Source: an uncultured Oxalobacteraceae bacterium (GTDB lineage Bacteria; Pseudomonadota; Gammaproteobacteria; Burkholderiales; Burkholderiaceae_D). Taken from it: a stretch of 22,295 nucleotides of DNA. Shown piece after piece: positions 1 to 6,515 of this stretch (positions are counted from its first letter, which is position 1; every line of letters starts with the position of its first letter). The stretch is taken from contig CALKVB010000187.1 of NCBI GenBank assembly GCA_937996605.1, forward strand, positions 1-22,295. Reading direction: 5' to 3'. The translations under genes were made by a program, and so were the position numbers. Under the pieces are notes generated by a model. The model saw only the letters and a list, made by a program, of their open reading frames with translations, had not been told where the DNA came from and made no database searches.

Positions 1-771
1 TGTTTGTGTATAATCAAAAGAATCGACTCGCAATACACCAGGATGATAAACCAATGCAGGAATCGTAGCATACACATTGAGTTTCCCAGTTCGCGCCATT
101 TCCGCACAAGACAGGTCGAAGTGGGTGTGCAGCGGTGTGAGAAGTTTGACAATCTTGTCCGCTGCCGCCTTGTCTCGAATCAGGTACGCCCAACCACCAA
201 ACCAGTACTTGATTTGGGTCAATCCATGTTCCAAAGGCAGATCGTCGTTTTCATGACATTTGTTGGAGTGATTGTATTGGCATGCCAATCCCAATACCAA
301 CATGTCCCAGTCTTTGCCTTCCAAGGATTGCAAACGTTTTTCCAATAAAGCGCCAAATCCATCGGCCAGTATGGCATCGTCTTCCAAAATGAGCAATCGA
401 CCTTGAGCGTGTTTGGCTTCTCGCAAATGGGTCAGGGTGCATCCTAAATGTCCATCGTAGAGTTTTGTGGTTTCCCCTCTGGCAAACTCGGCACGATTTT
501 TCTCGAAAAACTGTCGGTATTTGGGAGAAATTTCAGGTTGGTCAAGAGGCAACCCTTTTCCACGGATGCCTTCGGCCCATCGTGCACGAATCTGATACTC
601 GGCCAAATCGGAAGCCAATCGGTCGAAGAATTCCTTTTTCCGTTCTGGCAAGGAAATAATGGCCACATCCAAGTCACCCCGATACGGTTCGCGCGGTTTG
701 CGTTCTGGCCAAAGCATCCAAAATGCGCCTGCACATGCTACAAATAGAATCAAAAGCACAAGAATCCACAT
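1..771 (-). CDS. Glycosyltransferase family 25 (LPS/procollagen galactosyltransferase-like), membrane-anchored, 3' end outside window
   Basis: The open frame starts at an ATG at 771 and continues past base 1, giving 257 visible residues. Residues 1-21 are a hydrophobic signal-anchor, so this is probably a type II membrane protein with a lumenal catalytic domain. GT25 hallmarks are visible: a start strand with DVAIISLPER (34-43), GHLGCTLTH (107-115), the metal/nucleotide-sugar acidic motif LILEDDA (127-133), and the GGWAYLIRDKAAA region (192-204). In this family the enzyme transfers a sugar, often galactose or glucose, from a nucleotide sugar to a glycan or hydroxylysine. The gene is divergent from the RING gene with 105 bp between them, so the two probably share a bidirectional promoter region. 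The acceptor cannot be deduced; virion glycans or collagen-like proteins are possible because several giant viruses carry such enzymes. Family assignment is strong and substrate is unknown. Confidence 0.88.
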   Translation of the reverse strand, partial: MWILVLLILFVACAGAFWMLWPERKPREPYRGDLDVAIISLPERKKEFFDRLASDLAEYQIRARWAEGIRGKGLPLDQPEISPKYRQFFEKNRAEFARGETTKLYDGHLGCTLTHLREAKHAQGRLLILEDDAILADGFGALLEKRLQSLEGKDWDMLVLGLACQYNHSNKCHENDDLPLEHGLTQIKYWFGGWAYLIRDKAAADKIVKLLTPLHTHFDLSCAEMARTGKLNVYATIPALVYHPGVLRVDSFDYTQT

Positions 772-876
772 GGATCCTTTTTTTCTTTTCTGGAAGGTTC
801 TTTTGCTTTTCCAAAACTAAAAAATGGAATACCCTGGGTTCGGGCGTGAGCATTTGCGCCCATTTCCCAAAGCGAA

Positions 877-2010
877 ATGTCTGAATCCGGCGAACACCCT
901 AAACGAAAATTGCACGACGACGAAGGTCCGGCCGGACTTCAGCCGGACCAGTGCCCGGTCTGTTTTCAAACCTATGCTCGTCATCCCGAATCGTTGCGAC
1001 CACGAGTGTTTGCCTGTGGGCACACCTTGTGTACGGGATGTATTCAAGGCATGTTGGAGACTGCCAAGGTGGTTCGCTGTGTATTTTGTCGAGTCTTGGC
1101 CACCCATTGTATGGAAAAGGTTCCAATCAATCACAATTTATTGGCGATGATTGACGCACCTCCCAAACGTCGCAAGTTTCAAGACTTGTATGAAAAGTCC
1201 CCCGAAGAGAAAAAGACGGTGGAGTTGGATTCATTATCTCCGGCCGAGTTGGCTCAGCATGGATCAAACATGCTGCGAGACATTACCGAAATTACGTATG
1301 CAGCCATGACTTCTCATCAATTTCGCAGCGATGTGCAGCCCGCGACATTGAATGTGCGAGATGTGCTGTCTCGTCTCCACTTTCAGCTCAAAGCTTGTAA
1401 TGGGGAGGTCGGACATGGAGCAGATCTTGTGGTGCACTTTTTGGTTAGCCTATGTTTTAAGATGGGAACATGTTTTCCCTTGTCGCGTATGGCATTGGAC
1501 ATGCTGATCATCATGGCGCAACACGAATCGCACGCGAGAATGATGATGGAACTTTCTGTCATGGAATATCTTCGTTTGGCGTTGAAAGATGTGGAACTTC
1601 GGGCAGCTGTGCCCATCTCTCAATGGATGCATCAGTTACCCATTCATGAGGTGACGTTGGCCTCCATGCTCATGCGGTGGGAGTCGCCTCAGCAACAAAA
1701 GGCGTGGATTTCACTGCTCCTGACGGTGTTAAGCCGCTGTTCGTTGGCTCAATCGATTTGTAGCCCCATCTTAAAATCTCTGGTGTATTTGACCCAAGAC
1801 GCAGAGAACACGCACGTGCATGCTCATATTATGCAGTTTTCTATCGTTTCGTTTTTGGACACGATCCTTCATTTTGGCAAAGAAGACTCCAAGTCATATG
1901 CGGTTCAGTTGTTGAAAAACTTGGCTCAAGATGATAAACTCCGCGCCATGATTGACAAGCGAAATCCGTCTGCCTTGATCAAGCAGATTTGTTCCATCAC
2001 TGCTTCTTGA
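877..2010 (+). CDS. RING-HC finger E3 ubiquitin ligase-like protein with helical C-terminal region
   Basis: This 377-residue protein starts at the ATG at 877. Residues 26-71 form a complete C3HC4 RING: C26, C29, C47, H49, C52, C55, C68 and C71. It is followed by the segment NHNLLAMID, which resembles the region after the RING in TRIM-type ligases. A basic patch PPKRRK follows. The rest (about 110-377) is predominantly helical and leucine/methionine-rich, and the last 80 residues (for example YAVQLLKNLAQDD) look like armadillo/HEAT repeats. By family knowledge, a RING recruits an E2 and directs ubiquitin transfer, while helical repeats bind the target. Large DNA viruses use such proteins to redirect host ubiquitination. 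The PQ-loop gene follows after 11 bp. The RING is certain; the repeat assignment is an inference from composition. Confidence 0.88.
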   Translation: MSESGEHPKRKLHDDEGPAGLQPDQCPVCFQTYARHPESLRPRVFACGHTLCTGCIQGMLETAKVVRCVFCRVLATHCMEKVPINHNLLAMIDAPPKRRKFQDLYEKSPEEKKTVELDSLSPAELAQHGSNMLRDITEITYAAMTSHQFRSDVQPATLNVRDVLSRLHFQLKACNGEVGHGADLVVHFLVSLCFKMGTCFPLSRMALDMLIIMAQHESHARMMMELSVMEYLRLALKDVELRAAVPISQWMHQLPIHEVTLASMLMRWESPQQQKAWISLLLTVLSRCSLAQSICSPILKSLVYLTQDAENTHVHAHIMQFSIVSFLDTILHFGKEDSKSYAVQLLKNLAQDDKLRAMIDKRNPSALIKQICSITAS

Positions 2011-2016
2011 AATAAA
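2011..2016 (+). promoter_or_regulatory. AATAAA element before the PQ-loop gene
   Basis: AATAAA lies 5 bases before the ATG at 2022. It is one of six exact copies in this window that sit 2-6 bases before a start codon. It could be a core (late-type) promoter element. Here it also lies just past the stop of the RING gene, so a polyadenylation role cannot be excluded at this site alone. Confidence 0.4.
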
Positions 2017-2021
2017 GATTG

Positions 2022-2306
2022 ATGAAATCCAAACAGGAAGCATTTCGAGAGGGATACTCCAAGTTTATGTTAGTGTTTGCAGTGGCCTCGCAAGCATGGT
2101 TGGCCATACAGACAGTCGACATTTATAGGAAAAAGAGCACCGATGGTTTATCGCTGGTGGCCTTCATTCTACTGGCGGTCGGTCATATCATTTGGCTCAT
2201 CTATGCTGTATTCGTGCTGCAACCTCGCAATAAGGTGATTATTCTCAGTAGTTCTTTGGCCCTTGTGTTTAGCATTTTAATTGTGGTGGGCATCGTGATT
2301 TATTGA
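2022..2306 (+). CDS. PQ-loop / SemiSWEET-like three-span membrane protein
   Basis: This 94-residue protein has three hydrophobic segments: about 14-34, 44-66 and 71-94. Between the first two lies IQTVDIYRKKSTDGLSL (29-45), which matches the PQ-loop/MtN3 pattern of a polar Q near the end of helix 1, a basic loop, K-S/T, then GLSL. The downstream W58 and Y61 also fit. The length equals that of a SemiSWEET, a single three-helix bundle that dimerises to move sugars across membranes. I chose ATG 2022, which directly follows the AATAAA element. The stop lies 14 bases before the next gene's ATG, so the unit is tightly packed. The canonical P of PQ is replaced by I, so transport is not assured; it could instead be a structural membrane protein. 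Membrane topology is certain and family is likely. Confidence 0.7.
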   Translation: MKSKQEAFREGYSKFMLVFAVASQAWLAIQTVDIYRKKSTDGLSLVAFILLAVGHIIWLIYAVFVLQPRNKVIILSSSLALVFSILIVVGIVIY

Positions 2307-2320
2307 TTCCAAACAAAAGC

Positions 2321-2653
2321 ATGGACGAAGCATTGATTCCTATTCATCTCAGTCCTGAGGAATATCAAGCTAAGCGAGAACGGTTGGAATCACAACTGAA
2401 ACGTTGGAAGGTCAAGGAGTTGGTGTTACGTTTCCAAATGCGCAGTGTTACGTTACGCATTGAACGGATCAAGGCCTCGATGGAAGAGCTAGATTTGGCT
2501 CACCATGGCGGTTTGGTCAGTCCGAGCGAAGCCAGACCCCGACAACTTTCTGATGCGGAGCGTATTTTGCAGCGTTTTCGAAGTACGTATGCAATGGTGG
2601 ACGAGATCCGACGTACGGCCGATCCTTCGTACGAAGGTGAAGCACCCCCATAG
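2321..2653 (+). CDS. Hypothetical small helical protein
   Basis: This 110-residue protein starts at the ATG at 2321, 14 bases after the PQ-loop gene's stop. Residues 13-60 are strongly helical and charged, with heptad-like spacing (repeated L, K, R and E), suggesting a short coiled coil. A second charged helix spans about 76-103, and the tail ends in EGEAPP. No transmembrane segment, cysteine pair or catalytic motif is visible. Its stop is only 3 bases from the stop of the convergent glutaredoxin gene. I do not recognise the family. A small adaptor or virion-core protein is possible, but this is a guess. Confidence 0.65.
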   Translation: MDEALIPIHLSPEEYQAKRERLESQLKRWKVKELVLRFQMRSVTLRIERIKASMEELDLAHHGGLVSPSEARPRQLSDAERILQRFRSTYAMVDEIRRTADPSYEGEAPP

Positions 2654-2656
2654 GGT

Positions 2657-2974
2657 TTAGCGATTTCGTTTCCACGAATCGATCGTGTCTTCGAGGTCAC
2701 TGGCACCACCGATATGAACGATTTGGTCGTTGACTGTATGGAGAAACACTAACGGAAAGGTCCGGTTGTGAAATGTGCTTTTGATTTGTGTAGATTGCAT
2801 TTGGTTGATGGGATAAAAATACACTTTGTCTTTGGGTATTTGGTACTGGTCAATGAGAGTAAACACTTTTTTGCTGTACGGACAATAGTCGTAGCCTACA
2901 AATATGAGCGCATATCCGTCGTGAGGTCGAGGAAGTTCGGGTAAGATACTTCGGAGCGAGGTATAGTCGATCAT
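2657..2974 (-). CDS. Glutaredoxin-like protein with CPYS active site
   Basis: This 105-residue protein has the glutaredoxin layout. The active site CPYS is at 31-34 after a beta strand (ALIFVGYDY). The cis-proline segment TFPLVFL is at 72-78, and the GG-x-x-DL segment (GGASDL) is at 89-94. Glutaredoxins reduce disulfides or glutathione mixed disulfides. Replacement of the second cysteine by serine leaves the glutathione-dependent monothiol route. Viral homologues serve ribonucleotide reductase or disulfide formation in virion proteins. It is the last gene of a minus-strand run behind thymidine kinase, which fits nucleotide metabolism, although that link is inference. The start ATG follows an A-rich stretch. 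Length is normal for the family. Confidence 0.85.
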   Translation of the reverse strand: MIDYTSLRSILPELPRPHDGYALIFVGYDYCPYSKKVFTLIDQYQIPKDKVYFYPINQMQSTQIKSTFHNRTFPLVFLHTVNDQIVHIGGASDLEDTIDSWKRNR

Positions 2975-2998
2975 AAGTCTTTTGTTTCTACGCCTCGA

Positions 2999-3379
2999 TC
3001 ATAAGAGATGCACCACGTTTACACGATTGTCTCGTTTGTACACCAAGACACGGAATCGGATTTCGTGCTGCTCAACATGAGTCTTTTTCCAGTCGAGGAT
3101 GTAATAGAGTCGAAAGGATTTGGGCAACGTGGGATATGCACCCTTGGAAGAGCGAGTCAGACTGTCTTCCACAATGACTTCTAAGAGATAGACTTGCTCT
3201 GCGTGGACCAATGTGAGTAAGTATGGTCCAAGCTCCCGTGTGCAGAGTACACCCGAAAACTGGTCGACTTCCTTACTTTGCAAAAGCCTTCGCAGTTCCT
3301 TTTGCAGCAGATGTTTGTGAATTCCTTCATGTTGCAATAGTTCTCGAGAGGAGGCGTTTACGATGACAAAATGGATCAT
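2999..3379 (-). CDS. Hypothetical protein between thymidine kinase and glutaredoxin
   Basis: This 126-residue protein starts at the ATG at 3379, 29 bases downstream of the thymidine kinase stop, and ends 24 bases before the glutaredoxin start. All three read in the same direction. The N-terminal half is helical and leucine-rich (LLQKELRRLLQSKE). The C-terminal half is beta-rich with alternating hydrophobic residues (RLYYILDWKK, IRFRVLVYKR). There is no membrane segment and only one cysteine. I do not recognise a family. It is real by its placement, its ATG start and its lack of overlap with neighbours. Confidence 0.65.
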   Translation of the reverse strand: MIHFVIVNASSRELLQHEGIHKHLLQKELRRLLQSKEVDQFSGVLCTRELGPYLLTLVHAEQVYLLEVIVEDSLTRSSKGAYPTLPKSFRLYYILDWKKTHVEQHEIRFRVLVYKRDNRVNVVHLL

Positions 3380-3408
3380 GCGTGTTTTTTTATCAGACGA
3401 TCAGCAGG

Positions 3409-3975
3409 TTACGTGTCGAAGCAAGTACGACAACGAGCTTCATACTTGTCTGCGCCTCCAATCACTTGGAACTCGGTTTCTTGGGAGATACGTTTGGTGA
3501 ATGGAGCATCGTTACCACATCGCATGCAGATGGCAGTCAGTTTGTCCACGTGATCGGCCAACGGGATCAGTTCGGCAATGTTCTGAAACGGCTTTCGAAG
3601 AAAACTTCCGTCGAGTCCTGCGACTACCACGACCTTACCCGCACGAGCCATTTCATCACAAAAACCGACCAGATCCTTCATGAATTGTCCTTCGTCGATG
3701 CAGATGACATCAAAGTCGCTTACATCAACATCGTAGAGGTGACGCACCGCAACCGCGTCTTCAGAAATTCGATCATGGGTAACCACTTTTTGCACATTGT
3801 CAGAGCAGTAACGATTGTCGTCTGCGTACTTGAGGAGTATACAACGCTTTCCGCCCAGAAGATAACGACGAAAGCGTCGCATGAGCTCCGTCGACTTTCC
3901 CGAAAACATTCCGCCCATGATCAGTTGTATTTGTCCTTTTTGGCTCATTTGGCAGAATCTAGCACGGAAGTCCAT
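3409..3975 (-). CDS. tk: Thymidine kinase, type II (TK1-like)
   Basis: This 188-residue enzyme phosphorylates thymidine to dTMP with ATP in the salvage pathway. The sequence shows the Walker A loop GGMFSGKST (21-29), the DEGQF motif with the catalytic Glu (94-98), and the lasso-side GLDGSF (120-125). It also has four zinc ligands, C150, C153, C182 and C185, with substrate-binding VIGGADKYEA just before the last pair. Length matches TK1 enzymes. The frame is open back to an ATG at 4104, but I prefer 3975 because a close relative of the recurrent element (CATAAACAA) sits directly before it. The ATG at 3948, 10 residues before the P-loop region, is the alternative. The gene is divergent from the claudin-like gene with about 119 bp between. 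Function is nearly certain; only the start is open. Confidence 0.93.
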   Translation of the reverse strand: MDFRARFCQMSQKGQIQLIMGGMFSGKSTELMRRFRRYLLGGKRCILLKYADDNRYCSDNVQKVVTHDRISEDAVAVRHLYDVDVSDFDVICIDEGQFMKDLVGFCDEMARAGKVVVVAGLDGSFLRKPFQNIAELIPLADHVDKLTAICMRCGNDAPFTKRISQETEFQVIGGADKYEARCRTCFDT

Positions 3976-4094
3976 TTGTTTATGGTTTGGTTGAATCTTG
4001 AAATGCGGTCGCGACGCGCCACGAATCATCGCCGTTGTTTCGAAGAACCATGAACGCTTGGTTGTGTGCTGCTTGGTATTGCGCATGCTATGGA

Positions 4095-4631
4095 ATGCGT
4101 CCATCAAGACAATTGGCGGTGGATTTGTTGGTTCTAGCCATTTTGTTCCTCTCCTTCCTGTTTGCGTTCATGGCGATTCTGGGACCTGACTGGACGGTGC
4201 AGACATGGTCGGATGGAACCAAAACGACGGAAAACAGGGCAGGACTTTGGCGTCGATGTATGAGCGGAATCTGTGAGTCGTATCATGATGTGAGTAACAA
4301 CACAGAGAGCTACTTGAACACGATTCGCTTCAGTGCCATTACGGGCGCAGCCATGACGATTGCACCGATTCTCTGTTTGCAATCTTGTTTCGCTCTCCCC
4401 TTCCTCATGCTGGGATGGTTCAGCGAAATGTCGTCCATTTTGATATTTGTTCGCGTGCGTGACCAGCTTTTGTGGATGCCGGCTTCGAGTGTTACGGTGC
4501 ATTCGTCTCTGGGCGAATCCTTGTGGTTCATGGTGGCTGCGTATGTGTCTTTGGGTATGGGACTGGTGGTATGGGGCTGGACCCGACAATGTTCTCAACC
4601 ACCGCGCATGGAAGAGTCGTATGATGTTTGA
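4095..4631 (+). CDS. Claudin/PMP22-like tetraspan membrane protein
   Basis: This 178-residue protein has four hydrophobic spans: about 7-30, 79-98, 100-119 and 143-162. The first extracellular loop carries the claudin/PMP22 signature: W33 and W38, then GLW at 50-52, C55 and C60, and an Arg (R78) at the entrance of span 2. In claudins and PMP22/EMP proteins, the two loop cysteines form a disulfide that stabilises the extracellular sheet. N68/N69 in NNT is a possible glycosylation site. I chose ATG 4095 because family members have a short cytoplasmic N-terminus; ATG 4050 would add 15 residues. The gene is divergent from thymidine kinase and is followed after 15 bp by an unknown gene. A role in the virion envelope, membrane fusion or host contact is possible. 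Fold is likely and role unknown. Confidence 0.72.
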   Translation: MRPSRQLAVDLLVLAILFLSFLFAFMAILGPDWTVQTWSDGTKTTENRAGLWRRCMSGICESYHDVSNNTESYLNTIRFSAITGAAMTIAPILCLQSCFALPFLMLGWFSEMSSILIFVRVRDQLLWMPASSVTVHSSLGESLWFMVAAYVSLGMGLVVWGWTRQCSQPPRMEESYDV

Positions 4632-4638
4632 AGGCTAT

Positions 4639-4644
4639 AATAAA
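4639..4644 (+). promoter_or_regulatory. AATAAA element before the gene at 4647
   Basis: AATAAA is followed by CC and then the ATG at 4647. The arrangement AATAAACCATG recurs exactly before the gene at 12987. It is probably a start-proximal promoter element. Confidence 0.45.
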
Positions 4645-4646
4645 CC

Positions 4647-5168
4647 ATGGCCTTGCAGGATTCGGTGATGGGCAGTCTGGAGAGCACATCTCCTTCGCTA
4701 ATGGCCCACACTACCCCGTGGTTGCGTGATCGCGTGTACACGGACGTTCTCATGGGATGTGTGCAAGCCTATCCTGAACTAAATAACTTTTTTGCGTTGC
4801 ATTTCATTCTGCTGCTTTGGGACAAGGAGTTTAGCACACGCCATCACGCGATTCTTTTACATGTTCTACAACATTCGGGAAAGCCGATTCAAGAGTACGA
4901 GCACTGGTGGGAGGCCTTTTCCGGACCCATGCTCTACAGCTGGAATGAGTTGGAACGCTTGTTCCGAGCCGGTCTGAAAAAGCTGTTGGGTGTGTGCCCC
5001 TTTCTGGTTCCTTTGGATTACTTGGTGGATGCGGAGAAACGGCAGGTCGTTCATGTGGACCTGGCCAATCTTCCGTGGGGTCTCGGCCGCAACTTGGACT
5101 GGGAGCGAAGGATGGCTGTGGTGTCGGAAGTTTGTGCGGAAGCAGTCGAAGCCCGATCGTGCGTTTAG
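4647..5168 (+). CDS. Hypothetical protein, helical, conserved context
   Basis: This 173-residue protein starts at the ATG at 4647, two bases after an AATAAA element. It is tryptophan- and leucine-rich (for example FALHFILLLWD, YEHWWEAFSG, LANLPWGLG) and mostly helical. No span is long enough for a membrane helix except a borderline one around 49-58. No cysteine or histidine cluster suggests metal binding. It sits between the claudin-like gene and the proline-rich peptide gene on the same strand. I do not recognise the family. A virion-associated soluble protein is possible but not supported by any motif. Confidence 0.68.
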   Translation: MALQDSVMGSLESTSPSLMAHTTPWLRDRVYTDVLMGCVQAYPELNNFFALHFILLLWDKEFSTRHHAILLHVLQHSGKPIQEYEHWWEAFSGPMLYSWNELERLFRAGLKKLLGVCPFLVPLDYLVDAEKRQVVHVDLANLPWGLGRNLDWERRMAVVSEVCAEAVEARSCV

Positions 5169-5197
5169 TGGGGTTGGCTTTCCAGTTTCGTCTCCCA

Positions 5198-5203
5198 AAT
5201 AAA
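5198..5203 (+). promoter_or_regulatory. AATAAA element before the proline-rich peptide gene
   Basis: AATAAACC lies 6 bases before the ATG at 5210, in a 41-bp gap after the preceding stop. It is the same element as before the genes at 4647 and 12987. Confidence 0.4.
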
Positions 5204-5209
5204 CCATAG

Positions 5210-5395
5210 ATGCAGCAGCCCCCGCTTTATGTGCCACAATTCAATCCGTTCGTGAATCCCACCCCTGTTCCACCTACGCCTGACAAAAAGGGTGCAAAGG
5301 TCAAAGACCCGAGTGGTCCTGCTCCGATGGATTACAGGATGGAACCGGTGGGTGCTCTCCCTCCACAGCCGTTCCCACCACGCATGTGGTCGTGA
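5210..5395 (+). CDS. Small proline-rich protein
   Basis: This 61-residue protein is very proline-rich. Phrases such as PTPVPPTP and PPQPFPP form polyproline-II-like stretches, and a short basic insert (KKGAKVK) lies in the middle. It has no cysteine, membrane span or catalytic motif. The AATAAACC element directly upstream supports it as a real gene despite its size. Its TGA and the TGA of the convergent DUF1353-like gene are back to back in the palindrome TGATCA, so there is no spacer at all between the two genes. Polyproline stretches often bind SH3 or WW domains or act as virion linkers; either is speculation here. Confidence 0.6.
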   Translation: MQQPPLYVPQFNPFVNPTPVPPTPDKKGAKVKDPSGPAPMDYRMEPVGALPPQPFPPRMWS

Positions 5396-5755
5396 TCAAG
5401 GAGTCCCAAACCGGTGCGAGAATGCGTGACAGGGGTCGCACGCTGCCAGTACGCGGAAGCCACGCGCGTACCATGGATAGCCTTCGGCTTCCAGAATCAA
5501 AGCCATGAGCTGATCCGCGTCTTGCCGAGAGCATGGAGACTGATCATCCCATCGGCTGACGGTGTACAAATAGTCGTGGTAGAGCCAGCCCGTGCCTTTG
5601 TCTGGAGCGCCCGTGGCCCCGTCGGATACAAAGCCGCGCGGAACGGTCACCTGACGTGTGGTGTTTCCATCTGTCCATGTGCATCGAAAGGACTGAAGCA
5701 CAACATAACTGCCAAACAATTGACCGAACCGACCCTTTTCGAGTTTGATTTGCAT
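5396..5755 (-). CDS. DUF1353-like protein
   Basis: This 119-residue protein resembles DUF1353, a family common in bacteriophages and prophages. Visible hallmarks are VPRGFVSDGATGAP (38-51, matching the family's P-x-GFVTD-x-AS pattern), LYHDYLY (58-64, matching LHDWLY), and SRQDADQLMALILEAEGY (76-93, matching the SR-x-x-AD-x-x-x-x-x-x-L-x-x-x-G pattern). The conserved Asp and His residues could form a hydrolase-like site, but the activity of the family is not established. The start at 5755 follows AATAAAGAC. Its presence in a eukaryotic-virus-like genome suggests acquisition from a phage or bacterium. Family call is good and function unknown. Confidence 0.75.
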   Translation of the reverse strand: MQIKLEKGRFGQLFGSYVVLQSFRCTWTDGNTTRQVTVPRGFVSDGATGAPDKGTGWLYHDYLYTVSRWDDQSPCSRQDADQLMALILEAEGYPWYARGFRVLAACDPCHAFSHRFGTP

Positions 5756-5758
5756 GTC

Positions 5759-5764
5759 TTTATT
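5759..5764 (-). promoter_or_regulatory. AATAAA element before the DUF1353-like gene
   Basis: On the minus strand AATAAA lies 3 bases before the ATG at 5755, in the 16-bp gap after the upstream gene's stop at 5772. It is a minus-strand example of the start-proximal element. Confidence 0.42.
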
Positions 5765-5771
5765 GTTGTTT

Positions 5772-6047
5772 TCAGTTGAACACGGACAGATTGGTGCTTA
5801 GGAGCACGACGTCCTCTCGACCGTGCATGTTGCACGTTTCCACCTTGGTGGAGTGTATACCGTTGATCACAGAGTATTCCACGTCGTGGTTGGCTGCGTG
5901 GGAGCGAAGGAACGTCAGTAGTTCGTTTTGGGGAGGATGGTACAGTTGAGACAAGAGCTTTTCGGGGATGTCTTGCCGACGAACGGTTATGCACGTGGTC
6001 CGGCGTCGGCTCCACTCGCAGACAATGAACGTGATTTCGCTTGCCAT
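5772..6047 (-). CDS. Hypothetical protein
   Basis: This 91-residue protein starts at the ATG at 6047 and ends 16 bases before the DUF1353-like gene on the same strand. The N-terminus is beta-like (EITFIVCEW), followed by a basic patch (SRRRTT) and a helical stretch (LLSQLY, LLTFLRSH). There are three cysteines with no recognisable spacing, and no membrane segment. The gene is divergent from the zinc-knuckle gene with a 104-bp gap. I do not recognise it. Confidence 0.6.
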   Translation of the reverse strand: MASEITFIVCEWSRRRTTCITVRRQDIPEKLLSQLYHPPQNELLTFLRSHAANHDVEYSVINGIHSTKVETCNMHGREDVVLLSTNLSVFN

Positions 6048-6151
6048 ATTGGTGTTGGATGTTGCCTCGAGTAAACACCAATGTATAGATGTTTGGTCTC
6101 ATGCACTTGTGTGCTCTGAATTTGTAGACCAGTTTTCCAACATGAAACATC

Positions 6152-6409
6152 ATGCCGCGGAAACAATCGTTCAAGTTGGCGCGACCGACGGGAAAGCGAC
6201 GAGACAAGCCGGTGCCATGCCTCTTTGTGCGTCCCAACGGGGCTCCATGCAGCAAGTTTACCCATGTGGGTCAGTTTTGCATGCACCACTGGCCTGCCGG
6301 GGATCTGGCAGCCATAGGATTAAAGGAATGTGGTGCACCCACGGGAGGAAACACCCGCTGCACGGTTCGGCTACGTATCGGTAACCAACACTGTCAGAAA
6401 CACTCTTGA
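6152..6409 (+). CDS. Small basic protein with two tandem C-x9-C-x9/10-C-x2-H zinc knuckles
   Basis: This 85-residue protein starts at the ATG at 6152. It begins with a basic tail (RKQSFKLARPTGKRRDK) and then carries two copies of one pattern: C23-x9-C33-x9-C43-x2-H46 and C60-x9-C70-x10-C81-x2-H84. The spacing C-x9-C-x10-C-x2-H is that of the C3H motif in plant WRC domains and of related short zinc modules, which bind DNA or proteins. The GQFCMHHW and NQHCQKH ends are alike, which supports an internal duplication. A nucleic-acid-binding or transcription-modulating role is plausible from basicity and zinc ligands. Downstream, 40 bp past its stop, lies copy 1 of the 52-bp repeat. Metal binding is likely and target unknown. 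Confidence 0.72.
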   Translation: MPRKQSFKLARPTGKRRDKPVPCLFVRPNGAPCSKFTHVGQFCMHHWPAGDLAAIGLKECGAPTGGNTRCTVRLRIGNQHCQKHS

Positions 6410-6448
6410 AAGCGAATAAAAGAAGCTGATTCCTTCAAAAACTCAAAG

Positions 6449-6500
6449 TGGGACATAAGAAATTGAACTGGGACGTAAGGGAACGCATTCTCACTGACCT
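6449..6500 (+). repeat. 52-bp direct repeat, copy 1 (two TGGGACATAAGA units)
   Basis: This block contains TGGGACATAAGA at 6449 and TGGGACGTAAGG exactly 20 bases later at 6469, followed by GAA and TTCTCACT. It aligns without gaps to copy 2 at 7320-7371 with 41 of 52 bases identical by my count. It lies between the zinc-knuckle gene and the acidic-protein gene. It could be a 3'-end or terminator signal for the upstream gene or a promoter element for the downstream gene. Confidence 0.75.
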
Positions 6501-6515
6501 CCCTAAATCACACCG

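Noticed and set aside
2011..2016. AATAAA elements as classical polyadenylation signals
   Set aside because: Some copies lie just after a stop codon, but the copy at 9752 is in a divergent gap and all six sit at a near-fixed short distance before an ATG. The start-proximal explanation fits better, although a dual role is not excluded.
3382..4053. Long plus-strand open frame of over 200 codons antisense to thymidine kinase
   Set aside because: It lies entirely opposite a clear thymidine kinase with all catalytic residues. Its translation has no recognisable features and a composition expected from a shadow frame.
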